Assembly (NCBI RefSeq): GCF_003751845.1
Contig: NZ_RJKQ01000001.1
Span: 558,001 to 622,000 of the forward strand
From: Enterobacter sp. BIGb0383
GTDB lineage: Bacteria; Pseudomonadota; Gammaproteobacteria; Enterobacterales; Enterobacteriaceae
Direction of reading: 5' to 3'
DNA: 64,000 bases
Part shown: positions 17,224-26,820 of the stretch, piece by piece
Layout of the letters: each line of letters opens with the position of its first letter
Numbering within the stretch: the stretch's first letter is position 1
Notes under the pieces: model-generated
Databases searched by the model: none
Told to the model about the DNA's origin: nothing
The model's input: only the letters and a program-made list of their open reading frames with translations
Translations under genes and position numbers: made by a program

Positions 17224-19779
17224 GTGGTGTTATTGTTCAAAACGACCGTAGGAACCACTGGTGAATACTATTCATCAGTACAGCTCTCTGATATCAAAAA
17301 TAGCGACAGCAGTAAGGTAACGGTAAGCAATTTTCTGGAGATTTATTTCCAAAGCCCGGTAAGCATTTCCAGTGAGGATATCCAGTTTAATAAATGGGAT
17401 AATACCTATTCTTCTGATGTCACTCTGACTAAAGTCAGTGACCAGTTGTTCAACGTTGCGGTGAAAATTACCGCAAAAGAGAGTTTGGCTTTCACTATAG
17501 ATGCTGATAACGACATCGTCATCGGTTTTAATTCCGCCTCAGGTGACCCCGATCTTTCAACGGCGCTGGAACCTTTCCTGGATACCATTGAACTGACGGT
17601 TGACGCTGAGCCGGATATTTACGGCACGGTGGAAATGACCAGTGTTGCTTCACCCGTTGCGGCACTGCAGGATGTCCCTTTTGCCGTGTATTTTTCGCAG
17701 TCTGGCACGCAATATCCTTATCATATCAAGCCCGGCCAGAGCGTCACCGGCCAACTTGTTGCCGGAAAGTATGATGTCAGCGTCGATAATCTGGTCAGTG
17801 AAGACGGCAACATTACGCTGGAGACGCTTATTGACGGCGATTCCGCGATTGACGTGGTGACAGGGGAAACCACCCGGCTGGCATTCTCTTTTGGCAAGGT
17901 GATGAAATCCAGCTCGGTTGATTTTTCAATTGGCGCGCTTAGCGAACTGAGTGAGGAAGTCCTGGCGGTTTCACTTGCCGTTGGCAGCAGCTATCAGCAC
18001 GCTTTTACTCTGCGTCCGGGTGAAAACATCCATCTCAGCAATCTGCCTGAAACCGGCCAGTTGACGGTCAGCATTGCGTCAGTGACATTAAACAATCAGC
18101 GCTATACCTTCACGGTCCCGACGTATTCGTTGTCTAACGATACCGTCAGCATTGCGCTGGATGAAAGCAATGTCACCGTTGAGGCTATGCCGTCGGATGA
18201 TTTTATCCAGGTCGCTGTGGCATTGCAGACCACGGTCGATATCGGCAAAAGCTTCCCTGTTCGTCTGGTATCCAGCGACATGACCTATGCTCAGCATGTG
18301 GTGATCAAAAGTGGCCAGCAATCTTTTGCCGTTAAATTAAAACCGGGTAAGTACAGCGTAGAAGTTGGGAATTTTATTTACGATAAAACGGTTTATATCG
18401 TCAGCGCTGATAATACCTTTACGGTGGCTGCGACGGATAATTTACTGGCTATTAAGGTCAAGAAATCAGCCAGTCTGGTGGTTAAAGGCTTTAATTCCGA
18501 TTATCTCACTTTCGGTGGTTGCACCAATCTTGCGGCGGATAATGAGCAGTATCTGACAGAATTGCATGCCAGCTCTATTTTCAAATATGCAGGCAGCGGT
18601 GGTGATGGCGATCCGGGTCAGTTCCTTGAAGTCGACTATGCGACTGAAAACACCATCGCGCTGGCGAGGAAGATCGAAGCCAGCCTGAGCAAACCGGTTC
18701 TGCCGGTAATGATCTCGTATACCGTTCAGCTTTCCGGTGGCGACGTGGCTGAACTGAATAATAGCGAGCATCTGACGCACAGCTTTGCCAATTTTATTCT
18801 GACGCTCCAGACTGCGCTGAAACATAAAGATGACGATCACCCAGTACCTGTGGGGATTATTGTTAACCCGGATATGCTGGGAACCTGCCAGCAGCATGAC
18901 CTGGCGGCAGATTATGCTATGCCGGTTGTGGCATCACTGCAGGCGGCATTGGCGCACTGGAAAATCACGCAATCGCTCCCCGCTGAAGTGACCGATGACA
19001 TTAAAGGCTATATCCAGGGCGTAAACTGGCTGGTTCGCACCCTGGCTCCGGACGTCACTTTTGGCTGGCAGATTAACCTGTGGGGCGTCGGGGGATCCCA
19101 GTGGGTCTATGACAATGCCACGGATGAGAAGGCCATTAAAGCTGCGCGACAGACTGCCGATTATGTCTCCACGTTGGGCGTCTATACCGGCAATTATATT
19201 CCGGATTTCCTGGCGATTGACCGCTACGAGGCCGATGACCTGACGACGCGCTCTTATGTGAATGCGTATTGCTACGGCCCTTCAGAATGGAAAGCCTACT
19301 TTGTCTACTGCGCCGAAATCAGCGCACAGCTGGCGCTGCCCGTCATTCCATGGCAGATCCCATCCAGCAGAACGCCGCTGACCGACGACAGTGTGGCAAG
19401 CAGCTTTGAGAGCCAGCACTGGGGCTCGGCCGCGAATTATATTCTCGGCGATCCGGCGCTGGGCAGCGATGTTAAAAACATTCATCCAGCCATCCGCAAT
19501 TTCAAGTTTGACGAAAATAACGCGGGTAATATGGTGGCTCTGGTGGGGGAGACGCCGGAAGCGATGTATCAAAAGAACGGTGGTTTTAACGTGAGTCTAC
19601 CCGCATACGCTGACTTCCCGAAATACGGCATTATGCACATTATGTTTGGCGGTGGCTCAACGCTGGGCATGGTGCCGCCGGTTGATAATGCCAGTGTCGA
19701 TATGACGTGGTTAGCGAATAAGTTCAGTCACTATGTTGAAGCGCCCGTCGGCTTTGATGATAGCGTTCTGGATATCTAG
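17224..19779 (+). CDS. Large protein of unknown function, repeat domains plus glycosidase-like barrel
   Basis: An 851-residue protein I do not recognise by name. GTG 17224 follows AGTGAGG with 5-nt spacing. No signal peptide is visible. Residues 1-130 are an acidic, beta-rich, Ser/Thr-rich module. Three tandem, loosely similar beta modules follow (about 148-225, 246-320 and 330-415), each with a pattern like H-I-K-P-G-Q-S...L-x-x-G-K-Y-x-V-x-V. Residues 420-851 look like an alpha/beta barrel (PVMISYTVQLSGG, GIIVNPDMLG, FGWQINLWGVGGSQWV, DFLAIDRYEADD, LPVIPWQIPSS), reminiscent of a glycoside hydrolase. Function is unknown. It is flanked by terminators and absent between dgcF and uxaB in E. coli. 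Confidence 0.7.
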   Translation: MVLLFKTTVGTTGEYYSSVQLSDIKNSDSSKVTVSNFLEIYFQSPVSISSEDIQFNKWDNTYSSDVTLTKVSDQLFNVAVKITAKESLAFTIDADNDIVIGFNSASGDPDLSTALEPFLDTIELTVDAEPDIYGTVEMTSVASPVAALQDVPFAVYFSQSGTQYPYHIKPGQSVTGQLVAGKYDVSVDNLVSEDGNITLETLIDGDSAIDVVTGETTRLAFSFGKVMKSSSVDFSIGALSELSEEVLAVSLAVGSSYQHAFTLRPGENIHLSNLPETGQLTVSIASVTLNNQRYTFTVPTYSLSNDTVSIALDESNVTVEAMPSDDFIQVAVALQTTVDIGKSFPVRLVSSDMTYAQHVVIKSGQQSFAVKLKPGKYSVEVGNFIYDKTVYIVSADNTFTVAATDNLLAIKVKKSASLVVKGFNSDYLTFGGCTNLAADNEQYLTELHASSIFKYAGSGGDGDPGQFLEVDYATENTIALARKIEASLSKPVLPVMISYTVQLSGGDVAELNNSEHLTHSFANFILTLQTALKHKDDDHPVPVGIIVNPDMLGTCQQHDLAADYAMPVVASLQAALAHWKITQSLPAEVTDDIKGYIQGVNWLVRTLAPDVTFGWQINLWGVGGSQWVYDNATDEKAIKAARQTADYVSTLGVYTGNYIPDFLAIDRYEADDLTTRSYVNAYCYGPSEWKAYFVYCAEISAQLALPVIPWQIPSSRTPLTDDSVASSFESQHWGSAANYILGDPALGSDVKNIHPAIRNFKFDENNAGNMVALVGETPEAMYQKNGGFNVSLPAYADFPKYGIMHIMFGGGSTLGMVPPVDNASVDMTWLANKFSHYVEAPVGFDDSVLDI

Positions 19780-19787
19780 TGTGAAAT

Positions 19788-19840
19788 GCAGCAGGCCGCA
19801 GCGGTGGCTGCAGTCTGCTGCACGTTTCTGTAATTTTTTT
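19788..19840 (+). terminator. Terminator after the 851-residue protein gene
   Basis: GCAGCAG (19788-19794) pairs with CTGCTGC (19815-19821), with a Cys-tRNA-unrelated GC-rich interior. A T-rich stretch ending TTTTTTT (19834-19840) follows some nucleotides later. Confidence 0.5.
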
Positions 19841-19899
19841 ACTAATAAGATGTTTGAATTGATCAAAACAGGGTTTAGCGGTCGTAAAGTCTGATAAGT

Positions 19900-19912
19900 T
19901 ATTGGACCAATA
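19900..19912 (+). promoter_or_regulatory. Candidate ExuR-type operator upstream of uxaB
   Basis: Palindrome TATTGG-A-CCAATA about 40 bp upstream of the uxaB start. It has the ATTGG/CCAAT half-sites of the ExuR/UxuR operator, although the centre is shorter than the usual consensus. E. coli uxaB is repressed by ExuR. Confidence 0.45.
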
Positions 19913-19950
19913 GCTTCAGGTTGTATGACTAATCATAAAAGGAACCCATT

Positions 19951-21402
19951 GTGAACACACTAAATCGTCGCGATTTTCCCGGAGCCAGCTACCCTGAGCG
20001 TGTCATTCAGTTCGGTGAAGGCAACTTCCTGCGCGCCTTTGTCGACTGGCAGATCGATTTGCTGAATGAGCATACCGATCTTAACGCCGGTATCGTGGTG
20101 GTTCGTCCGATTGCCAGCGATTTCCCGCCGTCCCTCAGCACCCAGGATGGTCTTTACACCACGATTATCCGCGGTCTGAACGAGCAGGGTGAAGCCGTCA
20201 GCGATGCGCGACTGATTCGTTCCGTCAACCGTGAAATCAGCGTGTATGACAACTACGATGAGTTCCTGAAGCTGGCGCATAATCCTGAGATGCGCTTTGT
20301 TTTTTCCAACACTACCGAAGCGGGCATCAGCTATCACGCCGGTGATCAGTTCGAGGATGCGCCTGCCGTCAGCTACCCGGCAAAACTGACCCGTCTGCTG
20401 TTCGAGCGCTATACCCATTTCAACGGTGCGGCCGATAAAGGCTGGGTGCTGATCCCCTGCGAGCTGATTGATTACAACGGCGATGCGCTGCGTGAACTGG
20501 TACTGCGTTATGCTCAGGAATGGGCGCTGCCGGCAGCCTTTGTAAAATGGTTGAACGAGGCGAATACGTTCTGCTCAACCCTCGTTGACCGTATCGTGAC
20601 CGGCTACCCGCGTGATGAAGTCGCGGCGCTGGAGGCGGAACTGGGCTATAAAGACGGTTTCCTCGATACCGCCGAGCATTTCTATCTGTTTGTGATTCAG
20701 GGGCCTAAATCACTGGCCACCGAACTGCGTCTTGACGGTTATCCGCTGAACGTGCTGATTGTTGACGATATCAAGCCTTATAAAGAGCGCAAGGTGGCTA
20801 TCCTCAACGGTGCGCACACGGCTCTGGTGCCGGTGGCGTTCCAGGCTGGACTGGATACGGTCGGCGAGGCGATGAACGACGCCGAAGTCTGTGCCTTTGT
20901 GGAGAAAGCGATTTATCAGGAAATCATTCCGGTGCTGGATCTGCCGAAAGACGAGCTGGAATCCTTCGCCAGCGCGGTAACGGGGCGTTTCCGTAACCCG
21001 TATATTAAGCACCAGCTGCTCTCCATCGCCCTTAACGGGATGACCAAGTTCCGCACCCGTATCCTGCCGCAGCTTCTGGCCGGGCAGAAGGCGACCGGTA
21101 AACTGCCGGCGCGCCTGACCTTTGCCCTGGCGGCGCTGATCGCTTTCTACCGCGGTGAGCGTAATGGCGAAGCTTATCCGGTGCAGGATGATGCCCACTG
21201 GCTGACCACTTTCCAGCAGCTGTGGGGCCAGCATCGCGACCGTCTGATCGATACCCGCGAGCTGGTGCGTTCCGTACTGGCCGTCAGCGATCACTGGGAG
21301 CAGGATCTGACTCAGGTTTCTGGCCTGGTTGAGCAGGTGGCGCAGGATCTGGATGCTATCGTGACCCAGGGCATGCGCGCTGCCGTTAAGCCGCTGTGCT
21401 AA
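19951..21402 (+). CDS. uxaB: Altronate oxidoreductase (tagaturonate reductase) UxaB
   Basis: A 483-residue NADH-dependent enzyme that reduces D-tagaturonate to D-altronate in galacturonate catabolism. It has the same length as E. coli UxaB and very high similarity throughout ([31 protein letters not shown]; the Lys/Asn catalytic segment in [18 protein letters not shown]). It starts with GTG after AAAGGAA. It is monocistronic, with its own terminator, and an ExuR-like palindrome lies upstream. It may process galacturonate released by pectic enzymes such as the lyase at 58.1 kb. Confidence 0.97.
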   Translation: MNTLNRRDFPGASYPERVIQFGEGNFLRAFVDWQIDLLNEHTDLNAGIVVVRPIASDFPPSLSTQDGLYTTIIRGLNEQGEAVSDARLIRSVNREISVYDNYDEFLKLAHNPEMRFVFSNTTEAGISYHAGDQFEDAPAVSYPAKLTRLLFERYTHFNGAADKGWVLIPCELIDYNGDALRELVLRYAQEWALPAAFVKWLNEANTFCSTLVDRIVTGYPRDEVAALEAELGYKDGFLDTAEHFYLFVIQGPKSLATELRLDGYPLNVLIVDDIKPYKERKVAILNGAHTALVPVAFQAGLDTVGEAMNDAEVCAFVEKAIYQEIIPVLDLPKDELESFASAVTGRFRNPYIKHQLLSIALNGMTKFRTRILPQLLAGQKATGKLPARLTFALAALIAFYRGERNGEAYPVQDDAHWLTTFQQLWGQHRDRLIDTRELVRSVLAVSDHWEQDLTQVSGLVEQVAQDLDAIVTQGMRAAVKPLC

Positions 21403-21409
21403 AAGAGAG

Positions 21410-21432
21410 ACCCGGCGATTGCCGGGTTTTTT
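21410..21432 (+). terminator. Rho-independent terminator of uxaB
   Basis: Stem ACCCGGC / GCCGGGT with loop GATT, followed by six T, 8 nt after the stop codon. Confidence 0.95.
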
Positions 21433-21628
21433 ATACACCTGTATTAGTTACAACATACAATATCCACTGATTAAACCTGGCTGAAACTTTCGTGCCTTTG
21501 ATGGAGCTGGGCAGGAAGAAAAGGGCGGATTTGGTAACGGAAAGGTAAATGTTTTGATCTGCACTTGCTTGAATATGTGATTTGGATCGCGTTTAATATC
21601 CAGGCTCTCCATTTTAGCCTGAATAACC

Positions 21629-22543
21629 ATGATTGTACGACCACAACAGCACTGGCTGCCCCTGATCTTTGTCTGGCACGGCTCGGTGTTAGCAAAAATA
21701 ACATCCCGGCTGCTGCTGAACTTCCTGCTGTCTCTCGCCGTACTGCTGCTTTTGCCCTGGTACAGCTCGCTCGGTATCCATCTGACCATTGCGCCCTTTA
21801 GCATTCTTGGCGTGGCTATCGCGATATTCCTCGGTTTTCGCAACAATGCCTGCTACGCCCGCTATGATGAAGCGCGGCACTTGTGGGGCCAGCTGGTTAT
21901 CGCCCAGCGCTCTCTGCTGCGGGAAGTGAAAATTGCCGGGGGAGAAGGGCTGGATACCCGTGATTTTGCCCGACTGCAGACCGCATTTGCCCACAGCCTG
22001 CGTATGACCCTGCGTCGTTTTCCTCAGGCGCAGACCCTCACCGAATATCTCCCGGCGGAAGCGGTCACGAAGGTGGTGGGAAGCCACTCCCCGGTTAACC
22101 GAATTCTGCTGTTGATGGGCGAGTGGCTGGCGCGAGAATACCGCCAGCAGCGCTTTTCAGATATGCAGTTTCACAGCATGAACCAGAGAATGAACGATCT
22201 TTCCGTGGTGCTGGCAGGCTGTGAACGCATCGCCAATACGCCGGTGCCATTCGCCTACACGCTGATCCTGCACCGCACGGTCTATCTGTTCTGCATTATG
22301 TTACCTTTCGCCCTGGTGAGCGATCTGCATTATATGACGCCCTTTGTCTCGGTGCTGATCTCCTACACTTTTATTGCGCTGGATACGCTGGCGGAAGAGC
22401 TGGAAGAGCCGTTTGGTCTGGAAAATAACGACCTGCCCCTGGATGCCATCTGCAACGCGCTTGAGATCGATCTTCGACAGATGAATGACGAGGCAGACGT
22501 TCCTGTGAAAATGCAGCCCGACAGACGCTATCAGCTGACCTGA
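21629..22543 (+). CDS. yneE: Bestrophin-family ion channel YneE
   Basis: A 304-residue inner-membrane protein colinear with E. coli YneE. It belongs to the prokaryotic bestrophins, a family that includes the structurally solved pentameric channel from Klebsiella. Visible features are the N-terminal MIVRPQQHW, hydrophobic segments around 25-70 and 205-260, FLGFRNNACYARYDEARHLWGQL, and the acidic C-terminal EELEEPFGLENNDLPLDAICNALEIDL, the bestrophin signature near the cytosolic gate. Its physiological role is not established. It follows uxaB, as in E. coli. Confidence 0.92.
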   Translation: MIVRPQQHWLPLIFVWHGSVLAKITSRLLLNFLLSLAVLLLLPWYSSLGIHLTIAPFSILGVAIAIFLGFRNNACYARYDEARHLWGQLVIAQRSLLREVKIAGGEGLDTRDFARLQTAFAHSLRMTLRRFPQAQTLTEYLPAEAVTKVVGSHSPVNRILLLMGEWLAREYRQQRFSDMQFHSMNQRMNDLSVVLAGCERIANTPVPFAYTLILHRTVYLFCIMLPFALVSDLHYMTPFVSVLISYTFIALDTLAEELEEPFGLENNDLPLDAICNALEIDLRQMNDEADVPVKMQPDRRYQLT

Positions 22544-22620
22544 TAGATAAAAAGCCGGGCGTTAAGCTGTTATTAAGATTTACCCCGTTAAATAAAGGCA
22601 GGATCGTTAACGGGGAAAAA

Positions 22621-22755
22621 ATGATGAAAATGACAATGATAGTTATCCTGACGGCCATAATGCTGCTGTCGCTGGCCGCCACGGCCTGGGACTTCTCGTT
22701 TATTGCGGGACAGTCGCAGGTGGTGATGGCGGCGGATCGCGATCTGCCGCGCTAG
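22621..22755 (+). CDS. Candidate small membrane protein, 44 residues
   Basis: A short reading frame beginning M-M-K-M-T-M-I-V-I-L-T-A-I-M-L-L-S-L-A-A, with one strong hydrophobic helix and a polar tail ending D-R-D-L-P-R. A purine-rich GGGGAAAA lies directly before the ATG. It follows yneE by 77 nt in the same direction. Its last 56 nt run antisense through the end of the convergent phosphatase gene. No family was recognised. It resembles the small inner-membrane proteins often missed by annotation; expression is unproven. Confidence 0.45.
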   Translation: MMKMTMIVILTAIMLLSLAATAWDFSFIAGQSQVVMAADRDLPR

Positions 22756-23539
22756 CCGCGAGAGATTTCTTTCCGGCTTCAACGTATTTCAGCGTACCTA
22801 CCTCCAGCACCCTATAGCGGCCATCTTTGTAGGCGATTTTGACCACGGCAGCATTGGAGAGCGGTTTATTTTTAGCCGTATCCTCCGTCAGATCGGATAT
22901 CATGATCTGCATCGCGGTTCCCGAGGAAATGGCGAGGACGTGTTTATCCCCATGGGCTTTCGCATCTTCGACAATGCTGGCCAACGCTGCCTGGGTACGC
23001 GTTTTAACCCGGTCGTAATTTTCTGCAAGCCCTTGCGGGTCGGCTTTCGCCAGCGCATTCTGGTTATCCCGTACCGGAAGCTTGCCCGCTTTCATCGCGC
23101 TGAACAGCGCGGCACCGTCAGCCAGCCCTAGCTGCTGCGCACCCGCGCTGGCCATATCTTTATTATAACCGCCTTCAAACCCACCAAAATAAGCTTCACG
23201 CAGGCCTTCCAGCTCAGTAAGGTGGTAATCAGTCACTTCGGCTTGCTTTAAAATGACCGCAATGGTTTCACGCTGGCGACCCGCATCACTGGAATAAAAA
23301 CGCGTAAAAGGGATACCTTTCAACCCTTCACCCAGATAGCGCGCAACCTGCTTGCCTTCCTCGGTAAGGGGGGAGTCAGCCCAACCCTGAACGCGGTCTA
23401 ATGTGTTTAACAGCGTTTTTCCGTGGCGAGCGAAGTAGATATTGATCTCTTCATCCGATTTAACATGGGTCTTATCTTCAGCCATCAGCGGCTGGCCGAC
23501 CGTTGAAATAACAAGCAAAGCGAATAGCCATTTTTTCAT
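22700..23539 (-). CDS. Periplasmic histidine phosphatase family protein
   Basis: A 279-residue protein with a signal peptide (MKKWLFALLVISTVGQPLMA) and a phosphoglycerate-mutase-like core. The catalytic triplet is Arg38-His39-Gly40 in IYFARHGKTLLN, followed by VQGWADSPLTEEGK and a second conserved His in KHVLAISSGTAMQ. In that segment the usual second catalytic His motif (S-H-G) reads S-S-G, so activity on phosphoesters is uncertain. The C-terminal tail is Pro/Ala-rich (DRDPPPSPPA) and is encoded opposite the small reading frame at 22621-22755. The substrate is unknown. Confidence 0.78.
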   Translation of the reverse strand: MKKWLFALLVISTVGQPLMAEDKTHVKSDEEINIYFARHGKTLLNTLDRVQGWADSPLTEEGKQVARYLGEGLKGIPFTRFYSSDAGRQRETIAVILKQAEVTDYHLTELEGLREAYFGGFEGGYNKDMASAGAQQLGLADGAALFSAMKAGKLPVRDNQNALAKADPQGLAENYDRVKTRTQAALASIVEDAKAHGDKHVLAISSGTAMQIMISDLTEDTAKNKPLSNAAVVKIAYKDGRYRVLEVGTLKYVEAGKKSLAASAADRDPPPSPPATVPQ

Positions 23540-23569
23540 CTGTCACGTTCCCTCTGTTTTATACGCAAA

Positions 23570-23628
23570 AAAACCTGCGTTCTTTTTCGCGAGCGAGAGT
23601 TCCGATCGTGAAGAAAAACGCAGGTTTT
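23570..23628. repeat. Long inverted repeat upstream of the phosphatase gene
   Basis: Twelve-bp perfect arms AAAACCTGCGTT (23570-23581) and AACGCAGGTTTT (23617-23628), extended imperfectly by CTTTTT/AAGAAAA, enclosing about 35 nt. The pyrimidine/purine flanks would let the RNA form a long hairpin in either direction. It lies just upstream of the phosphatase start, so it could be a leader structure. Confidence 0.6.
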
Positions 23629-23779
23629 GCCTGTTCATACAGTAACAATCCAGTGAGAACAGACCATAGCACTGATAAAAATGTGCGAATGTGAGCGTGT
23701 TCATATCCTAAATTTTGCACCCTGGTTTACCACTTGCCTGATCTATATCAAACAGCGTCACATAACTCAGATTAATTCG

Positions 23780-23806
23780 TAAAGCGGGGCCGTTTTTCGC
23801 CGTTAA
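23780..23806 (+). promoter_or_regulatory. Sigma-28 (FliA) promoter for the chemoreceptor
   Basis: TAAA (23780-23783), exactly 15 nt, then GCCGTTAA (23799-23806). The consensus is TAAA-N15-GCCGATAA, so there is a single mismatch. It is about 190 bp upstream of the chemoreceptor start and in the right direction. Flagellar class 3 genes, including chemoreceptors, are typically FliA-dependent. Confidence 0.75.
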
Positions 23807-23997
23807 TACAAGGAGTAAGCACCGCATATCTACAGGCCAGATCGTCACTTTGTTGACCTGACATGGTAGTCAGCAGGTGTTTATTTTCAGTAACGGCATC
23901 TCCGTACGCGATCGGTCGATCCATGTCCAATAACAGCAATATTGGCCGATCATTGGCGTCACGGAGAGTTCTCATCTTTTATGGCAGGACAAGATAT

Positions 23998-25557
23998 ATG
24001 GGCCTTCTTCAACGAGTCAGGTTATCCCGTCGTCTGGTTTTACTTTCCGCTTTCTTCGTGGCGGCGATGTTACTTATTGTTCTTGTTTGTATTAACGCAC
24101 TACACAACCTCAGCGAGCGTGAAAGGTTTGTTTATGAGGAGCGGGCGGTTCCTGTTCAGATCCTCAACACCGCGGCGCGCCAGATGGCAACGCATTTCCG
24201 CCGTTCATACTCTTATGTTTTTCCCGGCGCACCGGGCTCACGTCCACAGACCATCGAGCTAAACCAGAAGGCAGAAGCGGATATTCAAAAGGCCATCAGC
24301 TATCTCAGCGCCCAGCAGGATCCGCAGCTGAAGGCGTTTAGCCAGGCGGCGGAACAAGCCTGGCCTCAGTACAAAGCGTCGATGGCTAAAGTCTATGCGC
24401 TCTCCGATGCCGGTGATAACGAAGGTGCGCTGCGGGAGATCGCCTCCGGTACCGACAAGCTGCATGTGATGGTGCGTGAGCCGCTGTTAAAAGTGGCCGA
24501 TATCTATAACCACGCGGTGAAAACCAGCAGCGATGAAAGTATCGAACTGGTTTCCCATACCGCCACGGTGCTGATTGCCCTGATTGGATCGGCGTTGATT
24601 ATTGGTACCGGCCTGAGCATTTCGATCTATCGCTCGGTATCTCGTCAGCTTGGCGGCGATCCTCAGGTGGCCATGTCAATGGCGCAGTATATTGCCGCAG
24701 GCGATCTTTCTGACCGGAATGAAGTCAAATCGGGAGATACCAGCAGCCTGTTATACCAGTTGACCCTGATGCGGGCGCAAATTGCCAGCCTGATTGTCGA
24801 TGTACAGCAGGCTTCGCATACGGTCGCGCTGGCCTCCGGGGAAATTGCCGACGGCACCCAGGAACTTTCCCGCCGCACTGAATCCCAGGCTTCGGCGCTG
24901 GAAGAGACCAGTGCCTCGATGGAACAGCTTTCATCCACGGTGCAGCAGAACTCCGACAACGCTCAGACGGCCAATCAACTGGCGAAACATGCCTCTGGCG
25001 TAGTGGCCAACGGCGGCGAGATCATGTCTCAGGTGGTCAATAATATGAAAGCTATCCACGACAGCAGCTCGAAAATCTTCGACATTATCAGCGTCATCGA
25101 CGGGATTGCATTCCAGACCAATATCCTGGCGCTCAACGCCGCGGTCGAAGCCGCACGGGCAGGAGAGCAGGGCAGAGGCTTTGCGGTGGTGGCCGGTGAA
25201 GTACGAAATCTGGCCCAGCGCAGCGCCGATGCGGCCCAGCAGGTGAAGAACCTGATCACGGAAAGCGTCGACCGCGTCGATGAAGGCTCCGCGATGGTCA
25301 ACCGCGCCGGGGAAACCATGGATGAGGTCGTTATGTCCATTCGTAAGGTGACCGATATTGTCGGGGAAATCAGCTCCGCCAGCCGGGAGCAGAGCGCCGG
25401 GGTCAATCAGGTCGGTGACGCTGTCACGTTAATGGACCAGGATACCCAGCAGAATGCCGCCCTGGTTGAGCAGACCGCGGCTGCGACCGTGAGCCTGCAG
25501 GAGCAGGCGGCACAGCTGCTGGAGTCGGTGTCACGGTTTAAGTTGAAAACGGCGTAA
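23998..25557 (+). CDS. Methyl-accepting chemotaxis protein (Tar/Tsr-like architecture)
   Basis: A 519-residue chemoreceptor with membrane segments near 12-34 and 189-211, and a periplasmic four-helix domain between them. It has HAMP ([26 protein letters not shown]), methylation helices ([18 protein letters not shown]) and the highly conserved tip [43 protein letters not shown]. It ends SRFKLKTA without a NWETF pentapeptide, so it would rely on other receptors for efficient methylation. ATG 23998 fits the homologous N terminus; the frame is open farther upstream, but that part is non-coding leader. The ligand is unknown. Confidence 0.88.
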   Translation: MGLLQRVRLSRRLVLLSAFFVAAMLLIVLVCINALHNLSERERFVYEERAVPVQILNTAARQMATHFRRSYSYVFPGAPGSRPQTIELNQKAEADIQKAISYLSAQQDPQLKAFSQAAEQAWPQYKASMAKVYALSDAGDNEGALREIASGTDKLHVMVREPLLKVADIYNHAVKTSSDESIELVSHTATVLIALIGSALIIGTGLSISIYRSVSRQLGGDPQVAMSMAQYIAAGDLSDRNEVKSGDTSSLLYQLTLMRAQIASLIVDVQQASHTVALASGEIADGTQELSRRTESQASALEETSASMEQLSSTVQQNSDNAQTANQLAKHASGVVANGGEIMSQVVNNMKAIHDSSSKIFDIISVIDGIAFQTNILALNAAVEAARAGEQGRGFAVVAGEVRNLAQRSADAAQQVKNLITESVDRVDEGSAMVNRAGETMDEVVMSIRKVTDIVGEISSASREQSAGVNQVGDAVTLMDQDTQQNAALVEQTAAATVSLQEQAAQLLESVSRFKLKTA

Positions 25558-25709
25558 GGCTGCTGATGGCAAAGCCCTGGTCGTATGGCCGGGACTTTTT
25601 GCAAAAAGTGCTGTTTTTACTTCGAACGGCAAGATCTAATGGATCTATTGGAGTTAATGGATTTAATATGCCTTCTATCGAATCCAAAACACCCGGTAAG
25701 GAACCAGCC

Positions 25710-26465
25710 ATGTTTAAACTCTGCAACAGCAAAACGGAAATCTCGTCTGGCATTAAAGCGTTTGCAGGCGGGATGCGCGGCAATCCCGATCATCCTGTTT
25801 ACGCACAGTCTGGCAAATATAAATGCTGGTACGCGATCAAAGATGAAAAGGGCGAATGGATCTTTGGCCCTAGCAAATTTATTGGCTATGCGGGGATGAG
25901 CGTCGCCGCCTATATGGATAATCAGCCTGAACTTGACGGAAAATTGACGGAAAAGCAGCTTGTCAAATTCTCCGAAGAGGTTGATGAAGAGATGCATTCC
26001 TTATTATATGACCGGCTTTTTGATAGCTTAAGTCGGGTTAATCGCACCCCCGGAAAGTCAGTCAAAATAAAAATTGTTCCTGTTGAAAAAGCCGTTCAAA
26101 CGATGTCTGTTAAATATAAAAACACGGATAAATGCGACTTTTACCAACTCATTGATAGGAACTCGCAGACGCTCATTGATGGGATCTCGCAACCGCCGGC
26201 GCTCAGCAGCCTGAGCATTGCAGGCGATAAAGTTAAATTTGACTTAAAATATGGCGACTATAGCTATGTCGTTGAATTAAATAAAACTACTGCCGAATGG
26301 CTCTGCGAAGGCAAGGCGAAGCGTCGGGAAGACGGTCAGGTTATCGATTGCACGGCACTGCTGGTTTTTGACGAGGGTAGCGTGGAGATTTTCGGGCTTC
26401 GCTGGTTCGAAACTGGCGATAATTATATGTGGTCTGCCTATGCTGAAGAAATCCAGAGTGAATAA
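25710..26465 (+). CDS. Protein of unknown function, 251 residues
   Basis: Not recognised. It is a soluble, charged protein with no signal peptide or membrane segment. An early part contains aromatic and Gly-rich stretches (KYKCWYAIKDEKGEWIFGPSKFIGYAG), followed by a helical acidic part (LTEKQLVKFSEEVDEEM) and a beta-rich C-terminal half. AAGGA at 25698-25702 favours ATG 25710. An in-frame ATG at 25668 would add 14 residues and has a more distant GGAG. Base composition is more AT-rich than its neighbours, suggesting acquisition. A hairpin follows. Confidence 0.65.
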   Translation: MFKLCNSKTEISSGIKAFAGGMRGNPDHPVYAQSGKYKCWYAIKDEKGEWIFGPSKFIGYAGMSVAAYMDNQPELDGKLTEKQLVKFSEEVDEEMHSLLYDRLFDSLSRVNRTPGKSVKIKIVPVEKAVQTMSVKYKNTDKCDFYQLIDRNSQTLIDGISQPPALSSLSIAGDKVKFDLKYGDYSYVVELNKTTAEWLCEGKAKRREDGQVIDCTALLVFDEGSVEIFGLRWFETGDNYMWSAYAEEIQSE

Positions 26466-26485
26466 CATAAAGCCAGATATAAATC

Positions 26486-26513
26486 AGTCGGTTGCCTGAA
26501 ATGGCAACCGACT
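26486..26513 (+). terminator. Strong hairpin after the unknown gene
   Basis: Eleven-bp perfect stem AGTCGGTTGCC / GGCAACCGACT with loop TGAAAT. There is no good U-tract, so termination is likely but not certain. The remaining 300 bp to the next gene are AT-rich with no recognised element. Confidence 0.6.
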
Positions 26514-26820
26514 TAAAAAAACGCCTATCGATATAATCGATAATTTAGTTTGTTAATACTCATTATCTCTCTATTAATTTAACCACACCCCGATCAATAC
26601 ACTGCGTTTACTTATCGCAAATGGCGCATCGGTGGTGTGGGATTTGGCTTGAGAATATTTGCGACTCGAGCTGAATATATCTAATAAAACTTAACGACTT
26701 ACCGTGATTTCCAATACAATGACGGGGAAATATTTTATTCATATTCTGCCATTTTTTCAAATGGAGCCTGAGCTAGTTCCTGAACCTTCCTTATAAATAA
26801 TGATTTTTAGGAGTTTGAAA

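Noticed and set aside
21448-21846. 132-codon minus-strand frame before yneE
   Set aside because: It overlaps the yneE start and uxaB terminator side, has no RBS and no recognisable product.
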